From assembly GCF_030936135.1 (NCBI RefSeq), contig NC_082620.1:1426001-1490000 (forward strand): 64,000 bases of DNA, written 5' to 3'. Numbering within the stretch: position 1 is the stretch's first letter; the number at the start of each line of letters is the position of its first letter. Shown here in pieces: positions 34,101 through 48,300 of this stretch. A program made the position numbers and the translations under genes. A model generated the notes under the pieces. It did not search any database. It saw only the letters and a list, made by a program, of their open reading frames with translations, and was not told the DNA's origin. Source of the stretch: Gavia stellata (Eukaryota; Chordata; Aves; Gaviiformes; Gaviidae).

Positions 34101-37100
34101 TTGTGCTGCCTTTGTGAATACAAAATTTTTTGCAGTAAGAGTTTACAGATACTTCTTGATTACTTTTTTATTTGTGTGTCCCTTTCCCGTTTGTCAGTGC
34201 ATTCAAAAATACGCTTTTTGCCTCTTTTTGTCATGGATTAACAACTGCAGTTAAAGCCCTTACCTGTTTTGCTGAATCTCCTGGCTGAGAAAAATGAGCG
34301 ACCAAAACGCAACCTACAATTCTTGGCTGTTCTAAAACATGGCTGTGTTTGTACTTTCAGTTTTATCCTTTCTGCTATGACTTGATGCAAGTTACTTAAA
34401 AACGTTTTTACATCGTGTTTTCCTGTGTGCACAAACATGCTTGGTTTTATTTTTTTTTACGTAGACATTTACTCATCCGTAAGTGCCTGTGTTGCAATTA
34501 CTTAATACACATTAAGAAGGGTGGCGTCAGGTTCCCGTCAGCTTTCCTCAGCGTGCCTGTTGTGTGGCTTGGTCCTTGGGGGGGGTGGGATGTAAAGTTG
34601 AACCCCAGAAGCACCCCGGTCCGGGGGTGCCTGTGTCAGCCACGCTTCAAAAGTGTCCGGCGAGGCTGTTGTAAATAAATGGGTTTGAGATCAGGAGCGA
34701 GGATCAGAATGAAGAGTCTTGTTCTAGTGCTGAATGAATTAAATACAGATTGGAGTAGTAGAATTGCTGTGTCAAGGTCATTTTTTTCTGAAGAAAATTG
34801 TCAGGATGTCTTTATTTTCACTTGTTGTGACACAGTTTTGTTTTAATCATGTCTTGCTCGTCAGATTTAAAATGAGAAGGGCCGCTCTAATTGCGAATGC
34901 CTTTCTGTTTCTTCAGCTGCTGTTGCTCTGTTATTATACAAAGGGCAATCTCATGGTAGGCTAACCAAAAGAGAGGAGTTTTGAATATGATGATGGAAAG
35001 TTTAAATGTTTTTTCCCCTCTTTTTGAAAACGCGTCTTCCAACCTCTGCCGTGCTTTGAGATTGATTTTCCTGCCGTGTGGGAAGGGCGAATGGCTTGAG
35101 ACTGATGTTGATTTTGCAGGAGGCAATGTTATTAAATGGGGTCTTTTTCTACCAGCACTAACATATGTGCTCTGCTTTGCTTTTCTTCCAGATATGGACG
35201 TGTCGAAAGTGTCAAAATACTCCCTAAGAGGGGGTCGGAAGGCGGAGTGGCAGCGTTTGTGGATTTTGTGGACATCAAAAGTGCGCAGAAGGCACACAAC
35301 TCTGTCAACAAAATGGGAGATAGAGACCTACGGACGGATTATAATGAACCAGGAACCATTCCCAGTGCTGCTCGGGGATTGGATGATACAGTTTCCATAG
35401 CATCTCGTAGTAGAGAGGTTTCTGGGTTCAGAGGAGGTGGGGGGGGGCCCACTTACGGCCCCCCACCATCGCTTCATGCACGGGAAGGACGTTATGAGCG
35501 GAGACTTGATGGGTAAGTTCCAAGGTTTCTCTAGGCAGGTATTTTGTATTTGATATGGTGAGAAACACAAACTCGTATCTAGGGCCCCCAGATGGATTTA
35601 AAATTTTGGGAATTATCTATGTTTCCTATTTTGGGTTGGAAACGGAAGTGATTTCTATGCCAGTGGCTGGTACCTTGTGGATCCATAGAGGATGTTTTCT
35701 GCAGCTGGTTGGATATCTACACTTGAAATAAGGTGGTTTTAAGATGGAAGATTTCCTTTGGCCAGCATCGATATTGGAGTTACTCTTTTCTAGAAGTAAC
35801 GATTCCATTTCTTGGATAATATTAAGGCCTTGCTCGGATGTATCCCTGCTGCCAGATGGAGCTATCTTACTCTACAACATGTGGTGAAGTTCTCTGTGGA
35901 GTATCTTCGGAATACTAGAACCTAAAATTGATGCCTAGTTCTCAGTTCTCACTGTACACAGTTGGTATGTTAATTGGATTGCCACCACAAAATTTCTAGT
36001 AGACTTTAATGATGCAGCCCCTTGGATTCTACAGACAACACTTAGCCATGGAAATAACGCTTGGATGGAGAAGACCGAAGGCAGCTTGTGATGTTTCCAC
36101 TTTGGATCTACATCATTTCCAAGTTATTGGGATTATTCTTTCTGATGGTATTGGCAAAAAGAGATGATGGACATTACTAAATTTTGGAAATTATAGTGGT
36201 TTTTTTAATGCTGGGATAAGAACTACTGCCTTGAATTTATTGGATGGTATACAGTCAAGACGCCAGTAGCCATGGGGAGTGGATTACTATCTAGTCTCTT
36301 AAAAAGCTCTTTGCTCCTCCACATTTAACATACTTTAGTTTTAAGGACGTGGCGCTAATACCAGTCTGTGGATACGCCAGTGAGAAATGACTGGGCTGGA
36401 TGGTTACAAAGGCGGCTAGAGGATGCCTGCTGGCCAGCAGCGATGAGTGCCCTCGTGCATTGGGTGATCTTCTACCAGCTGCTTGATTCAGACATAGGGC
36501 TGGAAATTAAAATAATGGATCTATTTAAGTGCCTACTGTCTCAAGAAAGAAGTCTGGGGGTTTCAGAGTTATGGTTTCAGTCTGGGACTACTTCCGTCCA
36601 GTGGAATTTTTTTTTTGTCTTGTCACTAAGATTTTTTTTTTTCTTGTTGGTTCATCTAAAATATCATTTGACACCCTTGCCCATTAAGAAGGTGGATTAC
36701 CCCTGTAAGAGGGGCCAAAATTGGGGAAGTTATGTTCACAATTCTCTCCCTAGATTTAATTGGGAATATAGGTCGTGTTTCCACACTTGGAAAAGGTTGG
36801 TATGTCCTGCCCTGTGTATATTAGCCCCTCTCCTAACCCAAGTCAAACCCTCTCTTTCCACTAACTCCAGTAGTACTTAGTACTAATAGATAAATCAAAA
36901 AAGCACTGTAGCCATTAGATTTTCAGCTCTGCTAGCTCCTCTGTCTGTCTTCTGTGTCCTTTTCATGGATAAGGACTTTGTTCTGTTATGTCAGCTCTCT
37001 AGCAGTAACCCTCTAGAAAATACTGCTTTTTCTCTTACCTCATTAAATCAGCTTTCACTGATTAACACTTTGTAGGATGCTAAATGCAATCGTTTATAAA

Positions 37101-40100
37101 ACTGTTGATCTTGGTCCTTCAAAAGGGGGGGGCGGGGTGGGGGGGGAAGAGACATGTTTCTGTGCCAGATCCTGAAATATCCTTAAAAATGCCATTGTTG
37201 CGAGCAAGAGATAATGAAAATAGAAAGGCAACAATGAATTTCAAGTGGATATATAAGTTGACATTCTGTTGCACTGGTTAGGTAGTTTCTTATATATAAT
37301 TTGAGAGAAAAAATGCAGGCAAAACATGAGCTAGCTCTGTAGAAAGCTTGAAAATGAGTTATAATTCAACAACAGAGGATGAATATATTTAGAGAATTAA
37401 GTATCTAGTGATTCACTGGAGAAGGAATGGAAGGAACTTCCTGAGATGCTAATCGAAAAAGATTCAAATCCCATTCTCAGTTTATAAAAGATACCTGAAA
37501 TATTTCTGCCATTTTAAATAGAAGACAGACCCGTCATGCAGGAGAGGAGGAGGAAGCACAAGGCAGAATTGGGTTATTAGGATTCAGGGGATTGAAGTGA
37601 CTAATAATTGATTTTGAAGGAAGAATCCGAGAGGGAAGGCTGAAAAAAAAAAAAGAGGTTGAAATGTCCTTCTTAAGATGGATAATTAAATTTTTAAATT
37701 AACTTTGGCTACCCTGACATATTTAGAATTTTGCAAGTATTTTTTAAACATTCAACATAATCATTCTTGATCTTCCATTTTGCGGACATAAGTTAGACAT
37801 ACCGTCCTGGTACTTGTCTAAATTAGACTACTAAACTATTTGTAATGTTCTTTTAACTTTACCTGTCAGTTTTACTATCTCTTTATTTGAGAGATCACAC
37901 TAACTTTCTTAGAACATAGAGCCTTTCTCAATTGACATAGAAAATGTTTTAAATACTGAAACAAAGTGGGCCAAGTGTGCTTGTGGAGATTCTGTGATTG
38001 CAGTAAGCATAGCAGTCTCAACAGACAATAAAACCTGAAAAATTTAATTTATACTGCTTGCGTAGGGTCTTAGTATCTTTTTGGGGCCTGCACCCTTGCA
38101 GTTTAAGTATTCTGGCACTAGTAATCAAGGTGTATCTTGAGGGTGTGCAGCTTTGACGAGACTCGAGTGTAGCAGTCTGATAAAAGCAAAATTCCCTCTA
38201 AGAGGAGGAAATATTTTAGAACAGCAACAACAAACCCCCTGATTTTCTGGGCCTTCTCTATGGGTTATGCTACCCCTTTTGAAAGCAGCTTCTTACCTCT
38301 GGGTCATGCTTTGCACGGAGGCTTTCATGGCTACAGCCCAATTTGCGGTGCCATTTTTGCAGAAGGATAATTAGAAGAGCTCCAGTAATTACCAAATTCC
38401 AGAAAAATTTCTGAAGCTCTTAAGCAAAAATGGAGGGGGGGGGGGGGGGGAGAAGTTAATTGTGATGTTCACAAAGATAAAGTTTTCCTTGTTTACTGAA
38501 TTTAAAGGAAAAAGAAAAAAACAAATGGAACTTAAATGAGGATTCTGCACTGGAAAGCAGTATTTTGTCCTGTGCAGGCCAGATGCTGGTCATGAAAGCC
38601 CAATATTGTGATTAAAACAAAATGATTGCTCAGCTTTATCGTATATGAATATAACTTTGGAGTCAAGTAAAATGTTTTTGTCAGTGTTCGCTTGATAGGT
38701 TATTGCTGTTTAGTGGAGAAGCAGTCGCAAAAATAAGTTCAGTGCTGACGTGAATGTTTGCATGATTTGCTTTTAGTTGTGCTTGCCCCTTTCTGATGAA
38801 GTATTTTTCCCCCTTCCTAAATGCAGGGCTTCAGATAACAGGGAGCGTGCTTATGAACATAGTGCCTATGGACACCATGAGCGGGGGACGGGAGGATTTG
38901 ATCGGACGAGACATTACGATCAGGATTACTATAGAGATCCTCGAGAGCGGACTTTACAACACGGGCTCTATTACACTTCTCGGAGTCGAAGTCCGAACCG
39001 TTTTGATGCTCACGACCCCCGTTACGAACCTAGGGCCCGGGAGCAGTTTACATTGCCCAGTGTGGTACACAGGGATATCTACAGGGATGATATTACACGG
39101 GAGGTACGAGGCAGAAGGCCAGAGAGGAATTACCAGCACAGCAGGAGTCGGTCGCCGCATTCGTCCCAGTCCAGGACGCAGTCCCCGCAGAGGCTGGCCA
39201 GCCAGGCGTCCAGACCCACCCGCTCCCCCAGCGGCAGCGGATCCAGGAGCAGATCTTCCAGCAGCGACTCCATTAGCAGCAGCAGCAGTACCAGCAGCGA
39301 CAGGTAAGGCCCCTGCGGGTTGTTGCCCGGCCCAAAGCGACCGTCCCGTGGGCTTCGCGGGTCGTTTTCAGAGGCATGGCGAGGAGTTGCGAGCCCGGGC
39401 TGTGAAAATAGAAGGTGTTTTGTGGCAAAGCATTATTCATTGATGTAGAAGTAAACCAGCGTGAAATGTAAAAAGACCAAGTTGGCACAAAACAGATCCG
39501 AGGGGAATGCTCTTGCCGTTGTTAATTATTTTCCGTGGTGGATCTGTGCAGCATCCGTAAGGCGCTAGCTAGGCAAAGCAGGGATGTTCGGACACGAGGC
39601 TTTGCTACACCCCTGGCTGCTGCCCACGTGCTTGGGGAATGGGGTAAATATTTTATTTGCTTAAGTGAGGGAATAAGCAAATTTGAAGGTCAACTACTTT
39701 TTACAGGACACCTTCTAAAATACTTTGGGAAATGATGAGTATTATTGTCCAGTTTCCTCTCCTTCGCTATCACCACTAACATTTAAAAGGTTGATACGTT
39801 GCCTTTCCATTTTTCCCCCGTTGCCTCACAGCAAAAATTGTAAACTTGGAAGAATTAAAAAAAAATAATTACCCAAGTATGCCTTTCCTAGCGATACGCC
39901 CATGTCCTTGGTTCTGTAATAGCTGCGGTAGTTCTCTATTTTGTGTGGCTTTATAAATGACATTTAGGAAAAAAATAAGACTACTAGAGCTAGTAATTGG
40001 ATTTCTTTTAGTAATTTGAAACTTCATGTTGAAATGCCTCTCAGATATTTAGCTTTTTAAGAGTCAATTCACCCTAAGAGTGGAAACCAAGAAGCACCCG

Positions 40101-43100
40101 TAAATGTTTTATGCTCTCTTTAGTGAAGAGCTCTGCTCTTCAGAAGTGTTTCCAGAGCTGGAAACGTTTCCTCTGCATACCAGTTCTTTTCAAACTGAAA
40201 ATACTCATTGAGTAAATAAGTCCAGCAGTATAATAAATACTTAGTGTTCGATTATCACTGTGAATGGAATTTTACCACTGGTAACTCTCTAATCAAGGTA
40301 ATTACTCTCATTAAAATCTCACCTGCTTGAACGTTGGACCTTCTGGAAGGGTTAGATGGGCTGACACTGGGGAGAGTGTGCAGAAATGAAGATGAGGAAA
40401 TTAGTTTCTCCTCTTCTGATTTCGCCACCCCGCCCCGATGTCTAAAGAACCATACAAAGATCCATTTACTTCTTTTAATTATTGTCTTCTCCTTCTGGAT
40501 TTAGAAGTCCAGATCCTCTCTTGGCTGGAGACCAAGTGGAGAGAGAGAGGCACCTCTAGAATATTTGAGATGACTTTTAGGCTGCTTTAAAGGCTTGTTT
40601 GTTTATTTCTAACACCTCTCTCTCAATGAGATCTTAACGCTTAGATAACGACAACCCTTTGTCAAAGGTTTTCACACTTATTACAGCTTAAAAAAATCGC
40701 TGAGACTTCCAGAGGTCTCCAAAAAACCGTAGAGAAGATGAATTGAAAGGAGCCCTGGTTACACTGGTTACATTCAAGGTTTTAAAAAAAAAAAATCCCA
40801 AGCAGGAACACCCCCCCCCCTTCTGGTGCTCCTTCGCTCGTTGCAGAATGGACAGAAGGGAGTCCAAGAAACTTGTAATATTTATAAAATATCATTGTTG
40901 GGATGTCAAGACGGGATGAAGTACTGCTCTGCATTTGAGAGGACTAAATATGATCCCATTGGAACAAAGTTTTAAGATGTAATCAGAAGATAAGCAGCAT
41001 CTGCTGTGCTTTTAGCATTTCATTTTCTTGGCAATTTCTGGTTGTAGTAATGGAAAACTAGATGATGCTCTGGGAGGAAAGGGAAATAAACTTTTTTTTT
41101 CTTATTAAAACAGTAAATTCAAATTCAATAGAGCAAGTAATAGAATCTGGTGGATAATATATTTCATTTTGAAGTCTCAGAAAGTAGTTTTACGTGTTTC
41201 TAAGCAACGAGTTAGATATTAATAAACATTTAACCCTATCTTTACTTTGTAAAGCAAACGCCCACCTAGCCTTGAAGTCTTTTAAAGCACAAGTGGACTT
41301 TTCTGTTTAATTTTTAACACACTTTGAATTTAGCACTGTAAAAACATAAGCCCCTGGCACCCTGTGGTGAGCGAAAGCTACCTCGCCCCCTTTTTACTGA
41401 GAGGTAAGGTGCCCCCACTCGCTGGCCAGAACCCAGACCAGGCAGGGATGTATTTGCATCTCCATACTCTGGGTAGTAAATTCTGGCTGTGTCATCCCCA
41501 GATTGATTTACCAAATTCTGTATCTAGTTTCCATTTCTAGAGTGGGATTTATCGGGAATAACTACGGATCGTTTGTTATTGTCTGAGAAAGAATTACTTT
41601 TTGCAATTTCCGTAGTATTTCTCAGGGGTTTTAGCAAACTGGAGATCCTCTTATGGCTTTATCATAAGTGGAACTGGCCAATTTTGTCTTGCTGTGAAAT
41701 TACTAAGGTCTTTATGACGCTTAATTATTCTGAAATTGTACGTCTTGAAGAGCTTTGTCACTCGAGTCTTGCCGTGTCTGTCTCAACTGGCAGGGTGGAA
41801 GATGCGAAAGAAGTTGTGTTCACGTAGAGAGGTGGGTCTCTTACCCACGCTCCTGTGAATGTTTGGGGACAAACGCTGGAGCTTGTGGACACTTGTGGGT
41901 GTTCAAACACTTGCGAGAATTTTTGTGCGTGGCACCGTCCATCAGGTGCTGTGAAAAAACGAGCAGAAAGGTGGTGAAGTTTGGGCTTCGTTCCGTGTGG
42001 TTTTCAAAGAGCTGTGTGAAGTAAATACGACTTTCATGACAGGGAGATGATTGTCCTGGACAATAATGTGAGGAAAGATGCTCCGCAGATTGTTTTTTAA
42101 AAAAATAAAACCAAAACTGAAAAAAGCCTTTATTTCAGAAAGGTTCAGAGTTTGTTGCATTGGATCTCAGCTAAGCTTCACTGTAAATGTATATTCAGAG
42201 GCCTTTACAGGGGATTTGTAATGGGAGCTGCAAAGGAGTAATTTAGAAGATAAGACCAAAAAGAACACGGTAAAAATAAACCATATTCTCTGAAGCAGGG
42301 CTTTATTTGGTCTATTTTGTGGCCTCTCAGAAGTGGCCCACCGGGCTGAGGTGGGGAAGCTGACGGATGTGAACGCTTTTGGCTGGAGCTGCTTTCTTAG
42401 ATGGCGTCACCTGCGCGGATTTGAGGAAGAGTTTGTGTTTTGAAGTTGTCTTAACGTGAGCTTGCTCGTTCCCCACCCGTGTTATGGAAAAGGATTGTTG
42501 GGGTTTGGTTTTTTAAATCACCTTGAAAGAGTAAAAAACCCTCAAAAATTATATTTTAATTTTCTGCCACCAGAAGCCTTAATTTCTCCGTTTTGTTGAT
42601 TCGAACGTGCACCACAAATGATATATTAGCAAACATATTTTCTGTACTGTGTCACGGAAGAAGCTGAATACACATGGAAGCTGTGCGATCCCATAGGGAG
42701 CAAACCAGATTCTGTTTGTGCCCTGCCCAACCTCCTGGAAAAAATCCCTCCCCCCCTTTTTTTGGTAGAAAATGATCTTTTCTAGGCTGCTTGTCGAGGT
42801 GTTCTAACGTGCTAAAAAAAAAATTTCTGTGCATTTTTACTCAGTTTTGTAATGTCAAATGGCTTTACACGTTTCTTACTGTTCCATGTGTTAGTGATTA
42901 TTTTTAAAGCGTTGCAGCATGTACTGAACCACATGGCACTGAGCAGCGGGACGTTTTGCTCTTAAAAGCTGGGCACATGGCAAAGCACCTTGTTGAGACG
43001 GGATTTAAACTTATTTACAAAATCCTGGCAGAAGTGTTTGATTTCCTATAGGTGATGCCCAGAGTGTGAGAGTGTGAACACTGCAAGCGTGTGTGTGTTT

Positions 43101-45284
43101 GTGTGTGTAAATTTACAGATACGTGACCTGAGATTTCCTTTTGCCTTCTTTTTTAATTTATTTTTTAAGAGTGCTTATTTGGTTGTCTGGTGGCAGGGCT
43201 GCTGGAGGATTTACTAGTTAGATGAATAATTTCCTATAGCTTGGAATGTAAAATAGATCTTGCTCTGGAATTAAAAATCAACTTCAGCTTAGACGCAAAG
43301 TGACACTATTTTCACCAGGATTTAGGAGAGCATAGTCATTCCTCAAGTGCTGGATTAAAGCAACGGTAAGAAGTTGCATGTATAGAAGTCTGAAAATGGA
43401 TTTTTTTTTTTTTTTTATAATTGTGATAGCTATACTTAAAGTTCTAAAGACGAGTGGGCAAGGCTTTCATAAGGTAATTAGAGATTGTTTTTTAATTTTA
43501 GATTTCTCTGTGATGAAATTCTCTCTGGAGCAATGAGTTACAGTTGGAAAGGAATACATATGTGTTATTTTATGTGTCTTAATATTGAAATAAACTGATG
43601 AAAAATACTGCCAAGAGAATTTTAATCATGGGAAAAACAGGCTCCCTGAAACCTCCCATGGAGGCTCCAGTTTGTTTTATTTTGTCGGGGACTTTCTTAG
43701 CCTGTTTAAACAACTGACGTGAAAGTAGAAAAAAGTCAATTTAGTTTCATTACATAATGCAAACCTTTCCCTACCATCGTCTTCATCTCCTCTTTTCCTC
43801 TTAAGTTTGTCTGCCAGCAAGTGGTGAATCACTGACTTAGAATGGGATTTAGGGTTTTTGAGGTGGGTTGAGCGATGCCTTTGCTGGGGACAGCTGAAAA
43901 ATCAGGAAGAATGAGGTTAAATGTAGCTGTTCCATCTTTAAGAATCTGTGAGATGGCCTTTGCTGACGTTAAGTAATTCCACATGAATTTTGCACTGTAG
44001 AGATCACCTGAATATTTTTAATGCCTTCTGGTAGGATGACAAGGTTGAGCAACACTCCTGTTTGCATGGGAAAAAGAACTGGGCTAAGATTTAAAAAAGA
44101 ATAATTAAAAAATTTTGTAGAGTAGGAAGCCTCCTTTTCATTTATCACAAAGGCAACAGTAAATCCTGTAAGAGTCAGGTGAAACACCTAATCTTTACCT
44201 TTTGTTCACATAAAGCCATGTGCTGCTTTGATGTTCTCTCTGTACAGGGAAATGTGAATTAGGGAAAAGAAAATTAAAAAAATCCAACTCAGATATTCTC
44301 AGGTTTTTGTTACCAACTGTCGAGCATTTTCACTTTGTTCTTTGTGTTTTTGTTCGTGTGAGCCTGCGCTGCTTCTCGTCTAAATATAACCTAGACCATC
44401 CTCTTAAACTTTTTTTTTTTTTTTACCCTTGGGAGTGTATCAAGTTTCTTGAAATTGAGCACAGGCAGAAAGTTTTCAGATAGCTTTGAAGGGAGTGGAG
44501 GTATTTTTGTGCTGAGGAGATTAAAATACAGAAACGAAACCTTTATACCCTCCCGTCTTAAAAACGGCCTAAAAAGACTACCTGTATATGCACGCACATG
44601 CATGTTTACACATAAACAGATCCTCCTGTCGGGGGGGGAAAAAAAAAAGTAATCTGTCGCCCGGGATCTAAGATCTCCTCGCAGCTGGTCAGCAAATGGT
44701 GTCTCCGTCCTCCTGGGACGGGAACCAGCCACAGCCCCTCGGTCACCTCAGCCCGGAGGGAGGCGAAGCCGCGCTCTCCCGCCCGAGCTGCTGACAGAGC
44801 GGCTGGGGGAGGGAGGGCGCCAACTCGCATTACCTCATCTGTATACTCTAGAGTAATCTATTAAAAATGTGCGTTGCATAATAGATTTTTATCGCGCTCT
44901 GAAAATCCGCCGCTTTAGGTCGCCTCACAGCCTCTGGTGGCGGCGGGAGCCCGTCCCGCCGCTGTAATGGCGGCACAGCCCGGGGGGGGGCGGTGTCGGG
45001 CGATACAAGGCGGCCGGCAGCGCGGGGCAGCCTCAGCCGGGCGTTCTGAGGCGAACGGCGGCTGGTTTCTCCGCCGCGCTGCCTTTGTGCAGGGGGGGAC
45101 GCGCAGCCCCGGGCCGGCGGCCGCCTCAGCGAGCGGGGGGGGGGCGGGTTGTTTGTGCCTGAGAACCGGTCTGAACCGGCGGGAGCCGGCCGGGCCCGCC
45201 GCCGCGCCGCCCCCAGGGCGGGGCCGCCTGCCGCCCCTCAGCCGCCCTGGAAACGCGGCAGTTAAAAATACCTCAGCTTTCTAC

Positions 45285-45315
<31 letters not shown>

Positions 45316-48300
45316 TTAAAAACCCCAACCCCTAACGCTGGAGCGGCTTTCGCTCTTGCGTGATTTTTTTCTCACACAGCGCAGGAAAGCGCCGCGGTTA
45401 CGCAGTGAAACAGCAGCGCCTGTGTAAAAGCGAGTTCTGAGGGAGGTAACCAGGCTCTCCGTCTCAACCTTTATATTTTTGAAACCTTCCTTCGGCGCCC
45501 GACGCTCTGCCTGCTCTAGAAATTAGCACTGGTTTCCTCGCCGGAGGAATGAGCCCTAAAAATCCCCAAAAAGGGGCGACTTTGGAGCAGGCCCCCACAT
45601 CTTAACGCCACCACTGCCGTGATAGGAAAGAGGTGGGACACAGTTATGAAATAAAATAGAAGTTTCAGCATTGCTAGCCCCTCTGGAAGAACCCACCCCT
45701 GTCTTTTATATGAATGTACAATAAAATCCTTTAAAACAATACTGTCAAGTTAAGCGGCTTGTTTATGTTATACATAGTTTTCTTTGCATGAGCTGCCCAA
45801 AAAGGAGTGGACATTTTGCTGCAGTTACTAACCCCCCCATCCCCCGCAGTGCTCCCGATAATAGTTGGTAATTGCTGGCTCTAAATGACAAAGCAATTAA
45901 GCCTCTTCCTAAATTTGCAGAAGTAGGTGTTTATCTAAATCTGGTCTGTCAGTCTTTGTTTCTGTAGCAGGGCCCGGAAGCTTAACAACTGCTGCTGCTG
46001 CTTTTTCAAAATGCGTTTGATTTCTTTGCCTCAGTAGGCAGAGAAAGATGTCCCTTTTTGTCCAAATTGATCTCAGGTTGGGAGTCTTAAAAGGGATTGT
46101 GTGTGGGATGGATGCAAAGGAAAGGGGCCCTACAAAAATATATCTGTTTTATTACAATGATAACTATTTAGATAATCTCAAACAACTTTATTGTTTTGCA
46201 TTCCGTTAGAGATTTTTTTTTTTTTTAATGCTGTAGGGGCTCCTTGCAATTAGATCAGAGTCTTTGTTAGCAAATATGAGGTTTTCTGGCGGCTAAATCC
46301 AGACCCTCGTGTGAACTTGTCTTATCCTCCGCTGGGGGAGGAAGACCTGCCGTGTTTTAAAAATAACATTTCTAAGTCACTTGTGGATAGCTGCGGGTCT
46401 GCAGGAGCTGGTATCTGGTGCGAGGTTTGGCAATTTCAGGTCTTCCTAATGGCCTTTTTTCGAAACGGTGGGAAAAACCCGAGCTGTGTGGAAGGCATTG
46501 CTCCCGCCAGCATCGGGGGAGACGTTGTCCTCCTGAGTTTTGCTGGTTTGGGGCTGTTCGTTAAGCTTTCAGGAGCTGCTGAGAATTGATTTTCTTCCCG
46601 CAGGAAGGTCTGGTGCTGTTGGTAGCTTGGGTTTGACTTTGGGGTTGTGCGCGCGCGTATTAACAAAATGGTCACTTCTAATTGAGTTTTTAAGGCTTTG
46701 ATTTCCTTCCAAGTATTTTGCTTAATCATCTTGAGTAGGCTGAGGGAAGGAAAGAATTAGCTGAGGTCAGGGAAGTTGAAGCTGCCCGTGTTACTTCTCA
46801 GAAGCCAGGCTTAGTCTGAGGGATCCTGAAGGCAGGAAGAAATCGGCCTCCTGTTCTCTTCCTGCTGTAGGCCGAAAGAGCAAGGGGGAAAGCAAGCCCT
46901 GAAAAACCCCCCAAACAAAACAGGGAAACCGTGAGGTGCGATAGGCTGTGTTGGGTGCCTCCCTCTGCGCGAATGGTCCAGAATCCCCTTTCTTCGAGAG
47001 AAATACAACTCGGATGTGAATCATCGCTAAAATAGATTAGAGGGATCACAGTCTAGAAGTGCCTGCTTGTCTCCACTGATGATGAAGGGAGTCTAGACAG
47101 CTCAGAGGGAGACACATACATTACAGTCACCAAAAGGTGGGGGAGAGGATTCCCATCGCTAAGACCTTTGGACTAATGGGCAGTTTAATAATTTCTAATG
47201 AATATTCACGTGGAGGGATGAATATCAAAAGAGGAAGGCTGTATTGAACGCTTCCTGAAAAAATACCAGTCATTACAGTGATCAAAGGAAAAATCCAGCC
47301 GCCGCCTGTCTTCAGTCATACGTGTTTCCATTAAAGCATAGACAGAGCATCCCTTCACATCTTAAAGGTCGGACTTGAGAATACAGCGATTTGGGTTTTT
47401 TCCCCAAAGAGGATGTTTTTGGCTCTGCCAGAGGCGTGGATGTGGGCACTGTAATAACTTCAGAAGGAGGACTTTCCCCTTAAAACCTAAGGGCTAGGAG
47501 AACAGCTCTCTTCAAGGCGTATTTGTGAGACCTGGGCATTAACCTTAAAAACAACTTCAGGTGGAACATGCTGCGCTTAAACTAAGGTCACTGGGATGTG
47601 AATCAATGGTAAATAAACCTTATTGGGGAAAAAAAAAATAATATCGTCCCTCAGTCTTTGCCCATTGAATTAACCGTGTGACTGATGCACTTAGGTTTGC
47701 CTTTAACATCCAAGCATCAAGTGTAGTCTGTCCACGACGTCGCAAGTGCTGAAACCACTAATGATGGCATCAAGGTTTTAAGTGTGAAAGCTTCTTAGCA
47801 GGTGATTAGATAGCCCTCTCTAGATCATTACGGTCAGCTGGTAATGCCACTCGGAGAGGAGAATGCAGCATGTTTACGGGTGGAAAATCACAGACTCGGG
47901 GAGAAGTAAGGGCTTCGAAGTTGTGTAAAGGGGAAACAATTTGTATGTGCCAGGACGTAGTCCTAATGTTTTCAAATCTTGAAGCAGAAGTTGAGTTTCC
48001 AAAAGGAGGGAGACGTGCACTGTGTAGATGCCATATTAATAAAACCCATGAAAACCTTGCATTATTATTTATTAAGTGCCTAATACAAGAACAAAAATAG
48101 CCCTTTTAGCGTGCGTGGCATTAAGAAACAAGATCTCTCTGTGAATCCTTCCTTCTCCCAAGAATCCTGTAACAAAGGTAGGGGACCAGTTCTTTTGTTT
48201 CCCGGTGCTTGCTGGGTTTCAGAAACAAATTCCCCGTCTCCTTCCAACTATGAGTCCTCTCTCCTGTTTGGAGAGGTGAAACCTGGAGCCTTTCAAACTC

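Larger units (their letters stand above)
16174..35191 (+). other. SPEN: SPEN intron 1 (19.0 kb)
   Basis: Donor GTGAGT, acceptor TTCTTCCAG, phase 2. The first 1.3 kb is still CpG-island DNA with a YY1 motif at 17464-17474. The rest is ordinary AT-moderate intron. It holds an everted CSL pair (20346-20392), a palindrome (20544-20557), a decayed zinc-finger array (26430-26642), a T16 run near 26700, C-rich DNA at 33000-33027, a G12 run at 32551-32562 and a palindrome flanked by direct repeats (33421-33485). No nested gene with splice or domain support was found on either strand. Confidence 0.9.

Noticed and set aside
36368-36880. 170-codon ORF in intron 2
   Set aside because: Begins at GTG, includes a Phe run from a T tract, no known family. 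It lies in the TGGAT-rich stretch but does not explain it.
44937-45314. 125-codon ORF over the intron 3 CpG island
   Set aside because: Begins at GTG, ends in a poly-Phe run from the T21 tract, low complexity.
45312-45345. Telomere-like AACCCCAACCCCTAAC stretch after the T21 run
   Set aside because: Only about two degenerate units; not an interstitial telomeric repeat.
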